Shown: positions 32,831 through 42,200, counted from the first letter of the stretch. The stretch: DNA of 64,000 bases from DASQGA01 sp963762085 (GCA_963762085.1 CAVXJD010000002.1:173150-237149); one strand, 5' to 3'. The notes: generated from the sequence alone by a model not told the origin. Numbers and translations: made by a program.

Positions 32831-33290
32831 TGGACACCCCCTCGAGCGCAAGCAGCCGGCGCTTGTAGTCGCTTCCGAGGGAGCCGTACGAGCCGATGCC
32901 CGCGGTCGAGACGACGCGGTGGCACGGCAGGAAGAGCGGAAACCGGTTCCCGGCGCAGAACGTTCCCGCAGCCCTATGTGCGTTCGGATACCCGGCTGCG
33001 ATCGCCAGCTCTCCATAGGTGATGGTCTCGCCGTACGGAACGCGCCGGAGCGCTCCGGCAACCGCGAGCTGGAAGGGCGTGCACCAGTCGAGCTCGAGCT
33101 CGACTGCGTCGAAGGCGACCGGCCGGCCGGCGAAGTACGCCTGCACGAGGTCGAGAGCCACTGGAGCTTCGCGCGCTCCCGACGCGTTAGGGGACGCAGC
33201 TCGCGGGAGCTCGTGATAGACGAGCCTGCCGTCCTGGAGCCAGAGCTCGCCGACGCCCCAGCCCGGCACCTCATACGGCTGCACCTGCAC
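32817..33290 (-). CDS. Methylated-DNA-[protein]-cysteine S-methyltransferase (Ogt/MGMT)
   Basis: The 157-residue product has the alkyltransferase C-terminal domain: TPFQLAVAGALRRVPYGETI, TYGELAIAAGYPNAHRAAGT, then the acceptor-cysteine motif FLPCHRVVSTAGIGSYG near residue 120. It directly repairs O6-alkylguanine by irreversible transfer to its own cysteine. The residue before the motif is Leu (FLPCHRVV) rather than the more usual Ile, and AGNRFPL replaces the usual AN.NP, so substrate scope could differ. A GTG start at 33290 is given (a second GTG at 33284). It is divergent from pruA with 20 bases between starts and overlaps whiA. Confidence 0.88.
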   Translation of the reverse strand: MQVQPYEVPGWGVGELWLQDGRLVYHELPRAASPNASGAREAPVALDLVQAYFAGRPVAFDAVELELDWCTPFQLAVAGALRRVPYGETITYGELAIAAGYPNAHRAAGTFCAGNRFPLFLPCHRVVSTAGIGSYGSLGSDYKRRLLALEGVSIGAL

Positions 33291-33296
33291 CCGAAA

Positions 33297-33302
33297 TACA
33301 AT
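33297..33302 (+). promoter_or_regulatory. -10 box of pruA
   Basis: TACAAT lies eight bases before the ATG at 33311. No Shine-Dalgarno is present. Confidence 0.5.
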
Positions 33303-33310
33303 GCCGGTCC

Positions 33311-34954
33311 ATGAGCGCCCCGGGGATGTTCCGTCTACCCAGCCCCGTAAACGAGGCCCCGCGAGACTATGCGCCCGGATCGCCGGAGCGGGAAAGCCTG
33401 AGAGTGCGACTCGAGCAGATGAAGGGCGAGCGGGTCGAGATGCCCCTCGTCATCGGCGGCGAGGATGTCAAGACCGGGAAGACGCGCGAGGCCGTCATGC
33501 CCCACGCCAAGTCTCATGTGCTCGCGGACGTCCACCAGGGCGGAGCGGCCGAAGTCGAGCGCGCGATCGATGCAGCCGGTGAGGCGTGGCATGACTGGCA
33601 CCGGCTTCCGTGGGAGGAGCGGGCTGCCGTCTTTCTCCGGGCCGCCGAGCTCCTGGCGGGCCCCTGGCGCGACACGCTGAACGCCGCCACGATGCTCGGC
33701 CAGTCGAAGACCGCCCACCAGGCGGAGATCGACGCCGCCTGCGAGCTGATCGACTTCCTGCGCTTCAACGTCAGCTTCATGCTGCGGATCTACGAAGAGC
33801 AGCCGATCTCCTCGTCGGGCGTCTGGAACCGGATGGAATACCGCCCGCTCGAGGGCTTCGTGTTCGCGGTGACACCATTCAACTTCACCGCGATCGCCGG
33901 CAACCTGCCGTCGTCCGCGGCCCTGATGGGGAACACCGTCGTTTGGAAGCCGGCGTCGACTGCCATGGTCTCGGCCTACTACCTCATGCGACTCTTCGAG
34001 GAGGCCGGGCTCCCTCCGGGCGTCATCAACCTCGTCTACGGCTCGGGCGCGGACGTCGGAGATGCCGCGCTCGCCAGCGAGCACCTGGCCGGCATCCACT
34101 TCACGGGCTCGACGCCGGTGTTCCAGGGGATGTGGAAGACGGTCGGCGAGCACATCTCCGGCTACCGGAACTACCCGCGCATCGTCGGTGAGACCGGCGG
34201 CAAGGACTTCATCATCGCGCACCGCTCCGCGGATCCGGAAAGCGTCGCGGCGGCCATCGTTCGTGGCTCGTTCGAGTACCAGGGGCAGAAGTGCTCAGCA
34301 GCCTCGCGGCTGTACATGCCGTCAAACTTGTGGCCGGAGATCAGCGAGCGCCTCGTCGAGGAAATCGGGTCGATCAAGGTGGGCGACGTCTCCGACTTCT
34401 CGAACTTCATGGGTGCGGTCATCGACGCAAAGTCGTTCGAGACTCAACGCGAGGCGATCGAGGAGGCGACGAAGCACCGGCGCACGAAGGTGCTCGTCGG
34501 TGGCGGGACCGACGACAGCGAGGGGTACTTCGTCGAGCCGACGGTGATCGAGACGGAAGATCCGAATTTCAGGCTCCTGCGCGACGAGCTCTTCGGCCCC
34601 GTGGTGACCGCATACGTCTACCCGGAGAACGAATACGAGCAGGCACTAGAACTGGTCGACTCGACGGCGCCGTACGCCCTCACCGGCGCGGTCTTCGCGG
34701 AGGAGCGCGAGGCCGTCGTGGAGGCAGGCGAGGCGCTCCGCTACACGGCCGGAAACTTCTACGTGAACGACAAGCCGACCGGTGCGGTCGTCGGCCAGCA
34801 GCCGTTCGGCGGCGCCAGGGCCTCCGGGACGAACGACAAGGCCGGCTCGATGTGGAACCTGATCCGCTGGGTGAGCCCACGCACGATCAAGGAGACGTTC
34901 GTCCCGCCGAAGGACTACCGCTACCCGTTCATGCGGGACGAAGGCGCGATCTAG
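33311..34954 (+). CDS. pruA: L-glutamate gamma-semialdehyde (1-pyrroline-5-carboxylate) dehydrogenase
   Basis: The 547-residue aldehyde dehydrogenase oxidises glutamate semialdehyde to glutamate, the last step of proline breakdown. The P5CDH-specific signatures are clear: GGEDVKTGKTREAVMPHAKS, VTPFNFTAIAGNLPSSAALM, GETGGKDFIIAHRSAD with the general-base Glu near 294, and FEYQGQKCSAASRLYMPSNL with the nucleophilic Cys near 327. QPFGGARASGTNDKAGSMWN follows. The length fits stand-alone PruA. No proline dehydrogenase gene is nearby, so the first step must be encoded elsewhere. The start follows a TACAAT box. Confidence 0.96.
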   Translation: MSAPGMFRLPSPVNEAPRDYAPGSPERESLRVRLEQMKGERVEMPLVIGGEDVKTGKTREAVMPHAKSHVLADVHQGGAAEVERAIDAAGEAWHDWHRLPWEERAAVFLRAAELLAGPWRDTLNAATMLGQSKTAHQAEIDAACELIDFLRFNVSFMLRIYEEQPISSSGVWNRMEYRPLEGFVFAVTPFNFTAIAGNLPSSAALMGNTVVWKPASTAMVSAYYLMRLFEEAGLPPGVINLVYGSGADVGDAALASEHLAGIHFTGSTPVFQGMWKTVGEHISGYRNYPRIVGETGGKDFIIAHRSADPESVAAAIVRGSFEYQGQKCSAASRLYMPSNLWPEISERLVEEIGSIKVGDVSDFSNFMGAVIDAKSFETQREAIEEATKHRRTKVLVGGGTDDSEGYFVEPTVIETEDPNFRLLRDELFGPVVTAYVYPENEYEQALELVDSTAPYALTGAVFAEEREAVVEAGEALRYTAGNFYVNDKPTGAVVGQQPFGGARASGTNDKAGSMWNLIRWVSPRTIKETFVPPKDYRYPFMRDEGAI

Positions 34955-35149
34955 TCTCAGTCCAGGGAAAAGGCCTGCAAACGCGCAGGTTGGTTACTTA
35001 CCGGGCCGGCCGGGTACGCACCTAGGCGGTCCTATCAGGCTTTCAGGAGTTGCGATGACGCCCAGTTTGTCGCCACCCCTCCCCTCCTCGGCATCCCGGT
35101 CGCTTTCCCGGCCGCGAGCGCCGCTACCCGCGAAATCGAACCAGGGGGA

Positions 35150-36721
35150 ATGATGAAACGGCTTGCAGTTCTCGGCACGCTCGTCCTCGGCCTCGTGGCC
35201 GCGGTCGCCGGCGGGCCCTATGCGTACGGGCTCGTCGAGAGCGACGCCACCGATCCGGCGCGGAACACGCCGCTGCCATGTGAGGCGCTCGCCACCTCAA
35301 CGCCGCCTCGCTCCGCGAACGGGATCACGCACCTCGCGAACCTCTGTGGATTCGTCGGCACCGACGTCGAGCTTCAGTCGCGGACCGACCTCACCGGAAA
35401 GGTGCACGACTATGCCTTCGTCGGAACGATGGGCGACGGGCTCCGCATCTTCGACGTGACCGACGCTGCCCATCCGAAGCCGGCCGGCGGCTACATCGAC
35501 CAAGGCTGGGAGAACGACGTCCAGGTGCGCGGCAACGTCGCCGTGCTGACCTACGACGGCGTTTCCGGTGAAGGGTCGACCACCTCCACCTGCCTCCGCG
35601 AGAGGTACGGCGAGGTCAACGGCCAGGGCGTGGACATCATGCGCCTCAACTACAACGCGCTGACGGCGAAATTCGAGGTGAACCTCCTGACATGCGTCGC
35701 GAACCCGCCGGGCGGAGCGCACAACTCGACCCTGCACCAGAGCGGGAACTGGCTCGGGATCTCGAACCCGTCCTCCGACTGGGCGCTCGACGTCATCGAC
35801 CTGCGCGGCATCGAGTCAGGAGCCAACCCGGTGCACCGGTACAGGCTCATCGACGCAACGCGGAAGGATGCCGGCCGCTGTCCCACCGGCGCCAGCTTCA
35901 CGTGCATCGTCATGACACAGCCAAACGGCTCGAGCGCGAGCGGTCTCTGGCGCCCGCATGACGTCTTCTTCTCGAACGACGGGCGCATCGCGTACGTCGC
36001 CGCCCTCAACTCGACGTTCATCGTCGACGTGAGCCAGGTGCTCACCGGCAAGGTAAAGACGATCGCCGTTATCCCGAACGAGAGCGGGCCCGGTGGCCTC
36101 ACCAACCCGGAGAACATCCAGCTCTCGCACCAGGCCGACGTCACACCCGACGGCAAGATCCTGATCGTCAACGACGAGCGGGGTGGCGGCCTCGACAACA
36201 CCGAGTGCAACACGGATCCGAACGGCGTCATCGGTGCGCTTCATTTCTGGGCGCTCGCCGCCATCAAGGGCGTGCCCCAGTCGAAGGGCGCCAGCCCGGC
36301 GACGCCGAAGAAGCTCGGGATTTACATCAACCCGAACCCGACGCTCCTGCCCGATCCGCTCCAGCCGGCGATCGACCTGCTTCCGCGCGCCGAGCGCGCT
36401 TGCACGTCGCACGTCTTCCGCATCGGCGGGAACGGCTCGGTGTCCGCAGGGCCGATCGCACCCGGGTTCGACGGCGTCTCCCGCCTCGGGCAGCGCGAGC
36501 TGGTCGAGGCCTGGTACGGGGCCGGCGTCTGGAACCTCGACTTCTCCGGCCCGTCCAGGAACGACGACGGCCAGGCCGAGGACTCACGCTCCACCTGGGC
36601 CAACACGCTCGGCTGGAACGTGATGCCGGGAGCGGACACCTGGTCGGCAAAGGAGTACAAGGGCAACATCTACGCCGGCGACATCCTCCGCGGCTTCGAC
36701 GTCTACACGTTCGCCCGTTGA
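35150..36721 (+). CDS. Secreted LVIVD-like beta-propeller protein
   Basis: The 523-residue product has an N-terminal signal peptide (MMKRLAVLGTLVLGLVAAVA) and a long domain of repeats resembling LVIVD beta-propeller blades: DYAFVGTMGDGLRIFDVTDA, VRGNVAVLTYDG, GRIAYVAALNSTFIVDVSQV and ILIVNDERGGG. The end is NIYAGDILRGFDVYTFAR. Paired cysteines (near 43/66, 148/182, 245/251 and others) suggest disulfides in an extracytoplasmic protein. Enzymatic activity is not evident. Two adjacent ATGs (35150 and 35153) follow a GGGGG ribosome-binding site. A strong hairpin follows it. Confidence 0.85.
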   Translation: MMKRLAVLGTLVLGLVAAVAGGPYAYGLVESDATDPARNTPLPCEALATSTPPRSANGITHLANLCGFVGTDVELQSRTDLTGKVHDYAFVGTMGDGLRIFDVTDAAHPKPAGGYIDQGWENDVQVRGNVAVLTYDGVSGEGSTTSTCLRERYGEVNGQGVDIMRLNYNALTAKFEVNLLTCVANPPGGAHNSTLHQSGNWLGISNPSSDWALDVIDLRGIESGANPVHRYRLIDATRKDAGRCPTGASFTCIVMTQPNGSSASGLWRPHDVFFSNDGRIAYVAALNSTFIVDVSQVLTGKVKTIAVIPNESGPGGLTNPENIQLSHQADVTPDGKILIVNDERGGGLDNTECNTDPNGVIGALHFWALAAIKGVPQSKGASPATPKKLGIYINPNPTLLPDPLQPAIDLLPRAERACTSHVFRIGGNGSVSAGPIAPGFDGVSRLGQRELVEAWYGAGVWNLDFSGPSRNDDGQAEDSRSTWANTLGWNVMPGADTWSAKEYKGNIYAGDILRGFDVYTFAR

Positions 36722-36727
36722 CCCTGT

Positions 36728-36760
36728 GAGGAGCGGCGGCGGGAACTGCCGCCGCTCCTC
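36728..36760 (+). terminator. Perfect 13-bp hairpin after the propeller gene
   Basis: 36728-36740 pairs perfectly with 36748-36760 around a 7-base loop, beginning seven bases after the stop codon. It probably terminates or attenuates before the cupredoxin gene. Confidence 0.75.
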
Positions 36761-36785
36761 CGCACCATCCGGATAATCCCAAGCG

Positions 36786-37244
36786 ATGGGATCTCGGGCC
36801 AGGATCGTTTTGCTGGCGACCACGGTGCTCGGGGCCGTCGTTCTCTTCCTGGTTCTGCGTCCTGACGACAACGCTGCGACGCAATCCGCGACGACGACGA
36901 CTGAGACGAGTACCGCGTCCGGCACTAGAGAAACGGACACGAAGACCGAGACCGGCGGTACGACCACGGCGGAGACTCCCAATGCAGTACGCATCCGGAT
37001 CCAGGCGCGGGGAGACGGATCGGGCTCGATTCGCCGGGTCACGATCGAGCGCGGCCAGCGCGTGACGCTGATCGTGAGTGCCGACGCCGCCGACGAGGTC
37101 CACGTCCACGGCTACGACCTGATGGCCGACGTCGCACCAGGCTCGCCGGCCCGGATCTCCTTCAAAGCGTCCGTTCCGGGGCGCTTCGAGGTGGAGCTCG
37201 AAAGTCGCGTGATTCAGATCGCTGAGCTCCGCGTCAATCCGTGA
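36786..37244 (+). CDS. Exported cupredoxin-like protein
   Basis: The 152-residue product has a hydrophobic N-terminal segment (RIVLLATTVLGAVVLFLVL), a low-complexity Thr/Glu/Ser linker (about residues 30-62), and a C-terminal cupredoxin-like beta domain (VRIRIQARGDGSGSIRRVTI, then HVHGYDLMADV and GRFEVELESRVIQIAELRV). HVHGYD is a typical type of motif in EfeO/cupredoxin-1 domains, where His can bind metal, but the full type 1 copper ligand set is not evident. Its stop overlaps the GTG of the next membrane protein gene (GTGA), so the two are coupled. Confidence 0.82.
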   Translation: MGSRARIVLLATTVLGAVVLFLVLRPDDNAATQSATTTTETSTASGTRETDTKTETGGTTTAETPNAVRIRIQARGDGSGSIRRVTIERGQRVTLIVSADAADEVHVHGYDLMADVAPGSPARISFKASVPGRFEVELESRVIQIAELRVNP

Positions 37245-38605
37245 CGCTCCTCTTCGCGCACGGCATCGGAGGGGTCAAGGACCTCCCCGTGCCGGCGTGG
37301 CTCTTCGCCTGGGGAGCGGCTTTCGTTCTCTTCCTCTCGTTCATCGCGCTCGGCGTCCTCTGGAGGCGACCGCTCCTGGAGCGCGAGGACTGGGGCCGAC
37401 CCCTGCCGGACTGGCTCCAAACTGTGCTCCTGTCCCGCGCGCTGCGGATCGCGCTGGGCTCTATCTCCTTTGGACTGCTCGCGCTCGTGACCGTGGCCGC
37501 GTTCGCGGGCGACACCTCGCCGAGCCGAAACCTCACCCCCACGTTCGTCTACGTCGTCTTCTGGCTCGGTCTCGTACCCGTGGCCGTCCTGCTCGGAGAC
37601 GTCTGGCCGGTGCTGAACCCCTGGAAGGCGGCGGCGGATGCGCTGTCCTGGGTGCTGGACCGGGTCGGTCTCCAGACCGGCTCGGGAGCGGAGTATCCGG
37701 CACGGCTGGGCCGGTGGCCGGCCGCGTTCCTCCTCTTCCTCTATGCGGCCCTCGAGCTTGCGTACTGGAACCCGGCCGCCCCGAGGTCGCTCGGGCTGGC
37801 GATCGTCATCTACTCGGCCGTCACGTGGATGGGGGCTGCGGTGTTCGGGCGAGCCGCCTGGTTCCCGAATGGCGAGGCGTTCACGGCCTATTTCGGCTTC
37901 CTCGCCCGCATGGCTCCGTTCGCCGCCCGGAAGCGCGAAGGCCGCCGGGAAGTCATCGCACGCCCGCCGTTCGTGGGCCTGGCCTTCAGGAATCCGAGAC
38001 CGGGCTCGATCGCGTTCGTCGCCGTCATGCTCGGCTCTGTCGCCTTCGACGGGTTCAGCCGGACCGTCTGGTGGCAGGACCGGCGCGCTTCCCTCGCGGC
38101 CGTCTCGGTCGATCACTTTGCCCTGACCGGAACGCTGCTGAACGTGGCCGGGCTCGTCCTCGCGATCGTGCTCGTGGCCCTGGCCTACCTCAGCGCGGTC
38201 GAGCTCTCCCGCCGGAGGTCGGGTGCGCCAGGAGACCACGCCGACCTCTATCTGGGCAGCCTGATCCCGATCGCGGCCGCGTACGCGGTCTCCCACTACT
38301 TCTCACTGTTGCTCGTCCAAGGACAGTTCGCGATCACGCTCGCATCGGATCCGCTGGGCCGCGGCTGGGACCTGTTCGGCACCGCTGACTTCCGGCCGAA
38401 CATCGCCCCCATTTCCCCCAACATGATCTGGTACGTGCAGGTGGCCGCGCTTGTCGGCGGGCACGTCCTCGGGCTTGCTCTCGCGCATGACCGGGCCCTC
38501 ACCGTCGCAGGATCTCCGGAGCGCGCGGTCCGGGCACAGATTCCGCTGCTGGTGCTGATGGTGCTCTACACCGTCGCCGGCCTCTGGCTCCTGTCCCAGA
38601 ACTGA
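37241..38605 (+). CDS. Polytopic membrane protein, function unknown
   Basis: The 454-residue product has about ten to eleven hydrophobic helices. Characteristic pieces are FAHGIGGVKDLPVPAWLFAW at the start, VWPVLNPWKAAADAL, FPNGEAFTAYFGFLARMAPF, FDGFSRTVWW, and SHYFSLLLVQGQFAITLASD followed by DPLGRGWDLFG near the end. I associate this architecture with a family sometimes labelled fenitrothion hydrolase in actinobacteria, but I cannot support an enzymatic role from sequence. It starts at a GTG overlapping the cupredoxin stop, so the two probably work together, for example in metal handling at the membrane. Confidence 0.8.
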   Translation: MTLLFAHGIGGVKDLPVPAWLFAWGAAFVLFLSFIALGVLWRRPLLEREDWGRPLPDWLQTVLLSRALRIALGSISFGLLALVTVAAFAGDTSPSRNLTPTFVYVVFWLGLVPVAVLLGDVWPVLNPWKAAADALSWVLDRVGLQTGSGAEYPARLGRWPAAFLLFLYAALELAYWNPAAPRSLGLAIVIYSAVTWMGAAVFGRAAWFPNGEAFTAYFGFLARMAPFAARKREGRREVIARPPFVGLAFRNPRPGSIAFVAVMLGSVAFDGFSRTVWWQDRRASLAAVSVDHFALTGTLLNVAGLVLAIVLVALAYLSAVELSRRRSGAPGDHADLYLGSLIPIAAAYAVSHYFSLLLVQGQFAITLASDPLGRGWDLFGTADFRPNIAPISPNMIWYVQVAALVGGHVLGLALAHDRALTVAGSPERAVRAQIPLLVLMVLYTVAGLWLLSQN

Positions 38606-38609
38606 CCGC

Positions 38610-40142
38610 TCACGCGGGAGACGGGGCACCGAGGAGCTGGCGCCCGTCGAGCGAGTCCGGCACGGGAACGTCGAGCAGGCCGAGCACGGTCGGAGCGATG
38701 TCGAGCACGTCGGAGTCGGCCGGCAGCTGGCCGCCCCGTGGAATGTCGGGCCCGATGGCAAACAGCCGAGACTCGACCGTGTGGTCGCCGGTTCGGGGCG
38801 TGTTCTTCTTCTCGACTCGAGTCGTCAGAAGCCCGACCCGCTTCGAGCGACAGGACTCGATCTTGCCCAGGTCAGTGCGAAAAACGACCATCAGGTCGGG
38901 CACATCGGGGTGGCGCTCCTCCACGCCGAATGCCTCCTCGGCGGTCACGACGTGGTGGACTACCTTCTCGCCGCTCGCCGGATCCTCGAGCTCGAGCAAC
39001 GCTTTTCGCAGCTCGGCGAGCACGGAGTCGGCTTCGGCGCCGGGTTCGATGCAGCCATGCGGCTCGCGGCCACGGACATTCAACCTGATCGCTCCGACCC
39101 GATTGTTGGGCACGGCGATCGCACGGGTCGAGGAAGACTCGAGTGGCCAGGGAAGCGAACCGGCGACCTGTTGTAGCCGCTCGCGCGAGCGACCCGGAAC
39201 AACGCGCCGTAGCGCGGCGCGCACCCCGGTCGGCAGCCGGGAACGGATGCTTGCCACGCGCCCACGGCCGGAGCCCGCTCCGAGGCGCACCAGCAATTCG
39301 GGAAGGAGCTGGTAGCCGGCGACTTCGTTGCCCATACCGTGACTGAGAACCACCAACGCCGTCGCGTTCTTCCCCGCTGCTTCGAGCAACTTGCCGACTG
39401 CCTCGTCCACTCGCTGGTAGACCGCCGGAATCGCCTCGGCGAGCCGCTTCGGCACGCGTGTGTCGCCTGCCTCCGCGGCTTCGAAGTAGTGCCAGAGTTG
39501 ATGGCCCACACAGTGGGTCTCGGCGAACGCGCAGGTGAAGAGGTCCCAGTTCTCCCGCCCGAGGAGGTCGAGCAGCAAGGCCTCCTTCTTCTCAACACCC
39601 TCGAGCAGCAAGTCGGACAGCCGCTCGTATCCCGCCTGCGTCTGTCCGTGAATGCGGTCGCACGAGTCGACCGGGTGATCCCCGTACCGGGCCCGCAACT
39701 CCTCCAGCAGCCCCGGCGGATGCGCCTCGATCCCGAAGTTCCGGTCGTGAAGCCCCCACTCGAGCACCTGGATCCCGTTTAGGTCGGGTGAGAGCACGGC
39801 TTGCGGCTGGTCGACCACCGCAACACGACGTCCTTGCCGGCTGGCGATCGACCAGTAGTAGTCGGATGCGTCGATCTCGTCCGTCTCGATCTTCCGCAGC
39901 CGCGCCTCTCCCGTGTGCAGCTGGCGCGGGTGGTAGTACTGCCCGAGCTTCCCGGAGGACCGCCCGGTCGTCAGCTCAGGCCAGATTCCGCCGGGCAGCG
40001 ATTCCAGCGAGTTCCCGAGCCGCGCCACCGAGCCTTCGGCTGCGAGGCGGGCGAAGGTCGGCAAACGCCCCTCGGCCTGCAGCCGCTCGACGAGGGTTGC
40101 CTCCGCAGCATCGAGGCCGATGACGATTACGCGGGCCGGCAT
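38610..40142 (-). CDS. Alkaline phosphatase-superfamily phosphodiesterase / nucleotide pyrophosphatase-like
   Basis: The 510-residue product is a type I phosphodiesterase/nucleotide pyrophosphatase-like member of the alkaline phosphatase superfamily. It starts VIVIGLDAAEATLVERLQAE (metal-binding Asp), with WPELTTGRSSGKLGQYYHP in place of the nucleophile region. FTCAFAETHCVGHQLWHYF (Asp/His metal block), VVLSHGMGN and RTGDHTVESRLFAIGPDIPR (late His ligand) follow. The substrate is unknown; related proteins act on lipids, nucleotides or cell-surface conjugates. No signal peptide is seen. It converges on the preceding membrane gene with a 4-base gap. Confidence 0.85.
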   Translation of the reverse strand: MPARVIVIGLDAAEATLVERLQAEGRLPTFARLAAEGSVARLGNSLESLPGGIWPELTTGRSSGKLGQYYHPRQLHTGEARLRKIETDEIDASDYYWSIASRQGRRVAVVDQPQAVLSPDLNGIQVLEWGLHDRNFGIEAHPPGLLEELRARYGDHPVDSCDRIHGQTQAGYERLSDLLLEGVEKKEALLLDLLGRENWDLFTCAFAETHCVGHQLWHYFEAAEAGDTRVPKRLAEAIPAVYQRVDEAVGKLLEAAGKNATALVVLSHGMGNEVAGYQLLPELLVRLGAGSGRGRVASIRSRLPTGVRAALRRVVPGRSRERLQQVAGSLPWPLESSSTRAIAVPNNRVGAIRLNVRGREPHGCIEPGAEADSVLAELRKALLELEDPASGEKVVHHVVTAEEAFGVEERHPDVPDLMVVFRTDLGKIESCRSKRVGLLTTRVEKKNTPRTGDHTVESRLFAIGPDIPRGGQLPADSDVLDIAPTVLGLLDVPVPDSLDGRQLLGAPSPA

Positions 40143-40180
40143 TCACTAAACGATGCCTGCGTTTCAGCGGATTGCAAGTC

Positions 40181-42055
40181 CTAGGCGCCTCCGGCCCGGT
40201 GGAGGGCGGCGTAGATCTCACGCCCGGTTTTTGACGGGACGCCCGGGACACCCTCGAGATCCTCCGGCGCGGCTTCCAGAAGCCGCTCGGTCGAGCCAAA
40301 GTGGCGGATCAGGGCACGCTTGCGCGCGGGCCCGACGCCGGGGAGCTCGTCGAGAATCGACTCGCGCGAGCGAGAGTCCCGGCGCTGCCGGTGGAAGCCG
40401 AGTGCGAACCGATGCGCCTCGTCACGGATGCGCTGCAGGAGCTGCAAGCCTGGCGATCCTGGCTCGAGCCGGATCGGGTCGGGCTGGCCCGGCACGAAGA
40501 CCTCCTCTTCGCGCTTCGCGAGCGAGATCACAGCCACGCGAGGAAGGTCATAGGCCTGCATCGCTGCGAGTGCCGCAGAGAGCTGTCCCTTGCCGCCGTC
40601 GATCACGACCAGGTTCGGCGTCGAGCCGAAGCTTTCGTCGTAGTCGCCCGGGTCGCTCGCAGGTCGAAGGCGTGCGAACCGCCTCGAGACCACCTCACCC
40701 ATCATCGCGAAATCGTCCTGCCCCTCGGCGTGACGAACGCCGAACTTCCGGTAGTGCGCCTTCTTGGCGATCGCGTCCTGGAAAACCACCATGGAGCCGA
40801 CCGGAGACTCCTCCTGGATGTTCGAGATGTCGAAGCACTCGATGCGAAGCGGCAGGCTCTCGAGGTTCAGGCACTCGCGCAGCTCCTCGAGCGCCTCGAT
40901 CCGGCGGGTCCGCTTCCGCTCGGAGTCGGCGGCGTCCTGCTCGAGGGCGAGCTCGGCGTTCTGGCGGGCCAGCTCTGCCAGCCGGCGCTTCTCGCCGCGC
41001 TGGGCGGGCCTGACCTCGACCTGCGAGCCACGCCGCTCGGAGAGGAACTCCTCGAGCGCCTCGTTGGGCTGGGCGTCCGGCGGCAGCACGATCAGCGGCG
41101 GAACGTTCGGGGCGCTGCCGTAGTACTCGAGGCAGAACGCCTCGAGCAGCGCGTCTTCGTTCTGGCCCGAGACGTTCTCGAGATGAAAGCTGTGACGATC
41201 CACGAGCCGGCCGCCGCGGAGCGGGAAGACCTGCACGGCCGCCTGTTCACCCCGGACGGCGATGCCGAGGACGTCGACGGTTCCGATCGCCTTCTTGTCC
41301 GCGGCCTGGCGCTCGGCCAGGTGCCGGACGGCGAACAGGCGGTTTCGATACCGGGCAGCCTCCTCGAACCGCTGCGCCTCGGCGGCCTCGTTCATGCGGC
41401 GCTCGAGTGCCCGGAGCGTGGGCTCGGTGTTCCCCGAGAGGAACTCGATGACGCCGTCGATGACCGCTCCGTAGGCCCCCTTCGACACGTAGCCGACGCA
41501 GGGGGCCAGGCAGCGGTCGATGTGGTAGTCGAGACACGGGATGCCCGAGTGCCGACCCGGTTGGGGGCCCTCACAGGGCCGGTAGGGAAAGACGCGATTC
41601 AGCACGTCGAGCGTCTCGCGTAGCTTCTTCGCGGAGGAGTACGGGCCGAAGTAGACGACGCCACGCCGGTGGCGCTCTCGCGTGAACATGACGCGTGGAT
41701 AGTCGTCACCGACGGTCACGGCGATGTACGGGTAGGACTTGTCGTCGCGCAGCCGAACGTTGAACGGCGGCCGGTGCCGCTTGATCAGGTTCTGTTCGAG
41801 GTGGAGCGCCTCGCCGCCGGATTGCGTGAGGATGACCTCGATCCGCTCCACCCTCTCGACCATGCGGTCGAGCCCGAGCCGGGTGTCGCCGCCGCGGAAA
41901 TACGACCGGACGCGCGGGCGGAGCGAGGCCGCCTTCCCCACGTAAAGGACGTTGTCCTTGGCATCGCGAAAGAGGTAGACGCCCGGCTTGGCCGGCAGGC
42001 TCTTCAGCTGTGCTTCGATGCGGTCAGTACCGGTGTCGCCCGCGGTCGTCGCCAT
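40181..42055 (-). CDS. uvrC: Excinuclease ABC subunit C
   Basis: The 624-residue UvrC makes both incisions in nucleotide excision repair. It has the GIY-YIG nuclease (LPAKPGVYLFRDAKDNVLYV followed by GKA, near 16-45), a four-cysteine region (PCEGPQ, IPCLDYHIDRCLAPCVGYVS) and a UVR helix (RALERRMNEAAEAQRFEEAA). The RNase H-like C-terminal nuclease follows (RIECFDISNIQEESPVGSMV, then NLVVIDGGKGQLSAALAAM), and C-terminal helix-hairpin-helix motifs (LPGVGPARKRALIRHFGS). The ATG at 42055 follows a TACGCT box by six bases; no LexA-type box is seen there. It is divergent from hemQ. Confidence 0.96.
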   Translation of the reverse strand: MATTAGDTGTDRIEAQLKSLPAKPGVYLFRDAKDNVLYVGKAASLRPRVRSYFRGGDTRLGLDRMVERVERIEVILTQSGGEALHLEQNLIKRHRPPFNVRLRDDKSYPYIAVTVGDDYPRVMFTRERHRRGVVYFGPYSSAKKLRETLDVLNRVFPYRPCEGPQPGRHSGIPCLDYHIDRCLAPCVGYVSKGAYGAVIDGVIEFLSGNTEPTLRALERRMNEAAEAQRFEEAARYRNRLFAVRHLAERQAADKKAIGTVDVLGIAVRGEQAAVQVFPLRGGRLVDRHSFHLENVSGQNEDALLEAFCLEYYGSAPNVPPLIVLPPDAQPNEALEEFLSERRGSQVEVRPAQRGEKRRLAELARQNAELALEQDAADSERKRTRRIEALEELRECLNLESLPLRIECFDISNIQEESPVGSMVVFQDAIAKKAHYRKFGVRHAEGQDDFAMMGEVVSRRFARLRPASDPGDYDESFGSTPNLVVIDGGKGQLSAALAAMQAYDLPRVAVISLAKREEEVFVPGQPDPIRLEPGSPGLQLLQRIRDEAHRFALGFHRQRRDSRSRESILDELPGVGPARKRALIRHFGSTERLLEAAPEDLEGVPGVPSKTGREIYAALHRAGGA

Positions 42056-42061
42056 GCACTC

Positions 42062-42067
42062 AGCGTA
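42062..42067 (-). promoter_or_regulatory. -10 box of uvrC
   Basis: Minus strand TACGCT is followed by six bases and then ATG (42055). It is the leaderless type and supports this start over upstream in-frame codons. Confidence 0.5.
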
Positions 42068-42194
42068 CCCACGCCAGAACGCCGCGCCGGGCGCGCCCGC
42101 CTGCCCGCCGACGCACGCGCCCGACCCCATCGAGCCTAGGACGAGGCCTGTCACCTGAGGCGCGCTCTGCGTGCCGGAGCCGTGACCGGACGGC

Positions 42195-42200
42195 TACGAT
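42195..42200 (+). promoter_or_regulatory. -10 box of hemQ
   Basis: TACGAT is followed by six bases and then GTG (42207). It favours 42207 over the TTG at 42201. Confidence 0.45.

Noticed and set aside
34955..35149. Possible riboswitch between pruA and the propeller gene (CCTGC-N6-GCAGG hairpin followed by GTTACTTACC)
   Set aside because: The hairpin is short and I could not match conserved cores of c-di-GMP, c-di-AMP, glycine or SAM riboswitches.
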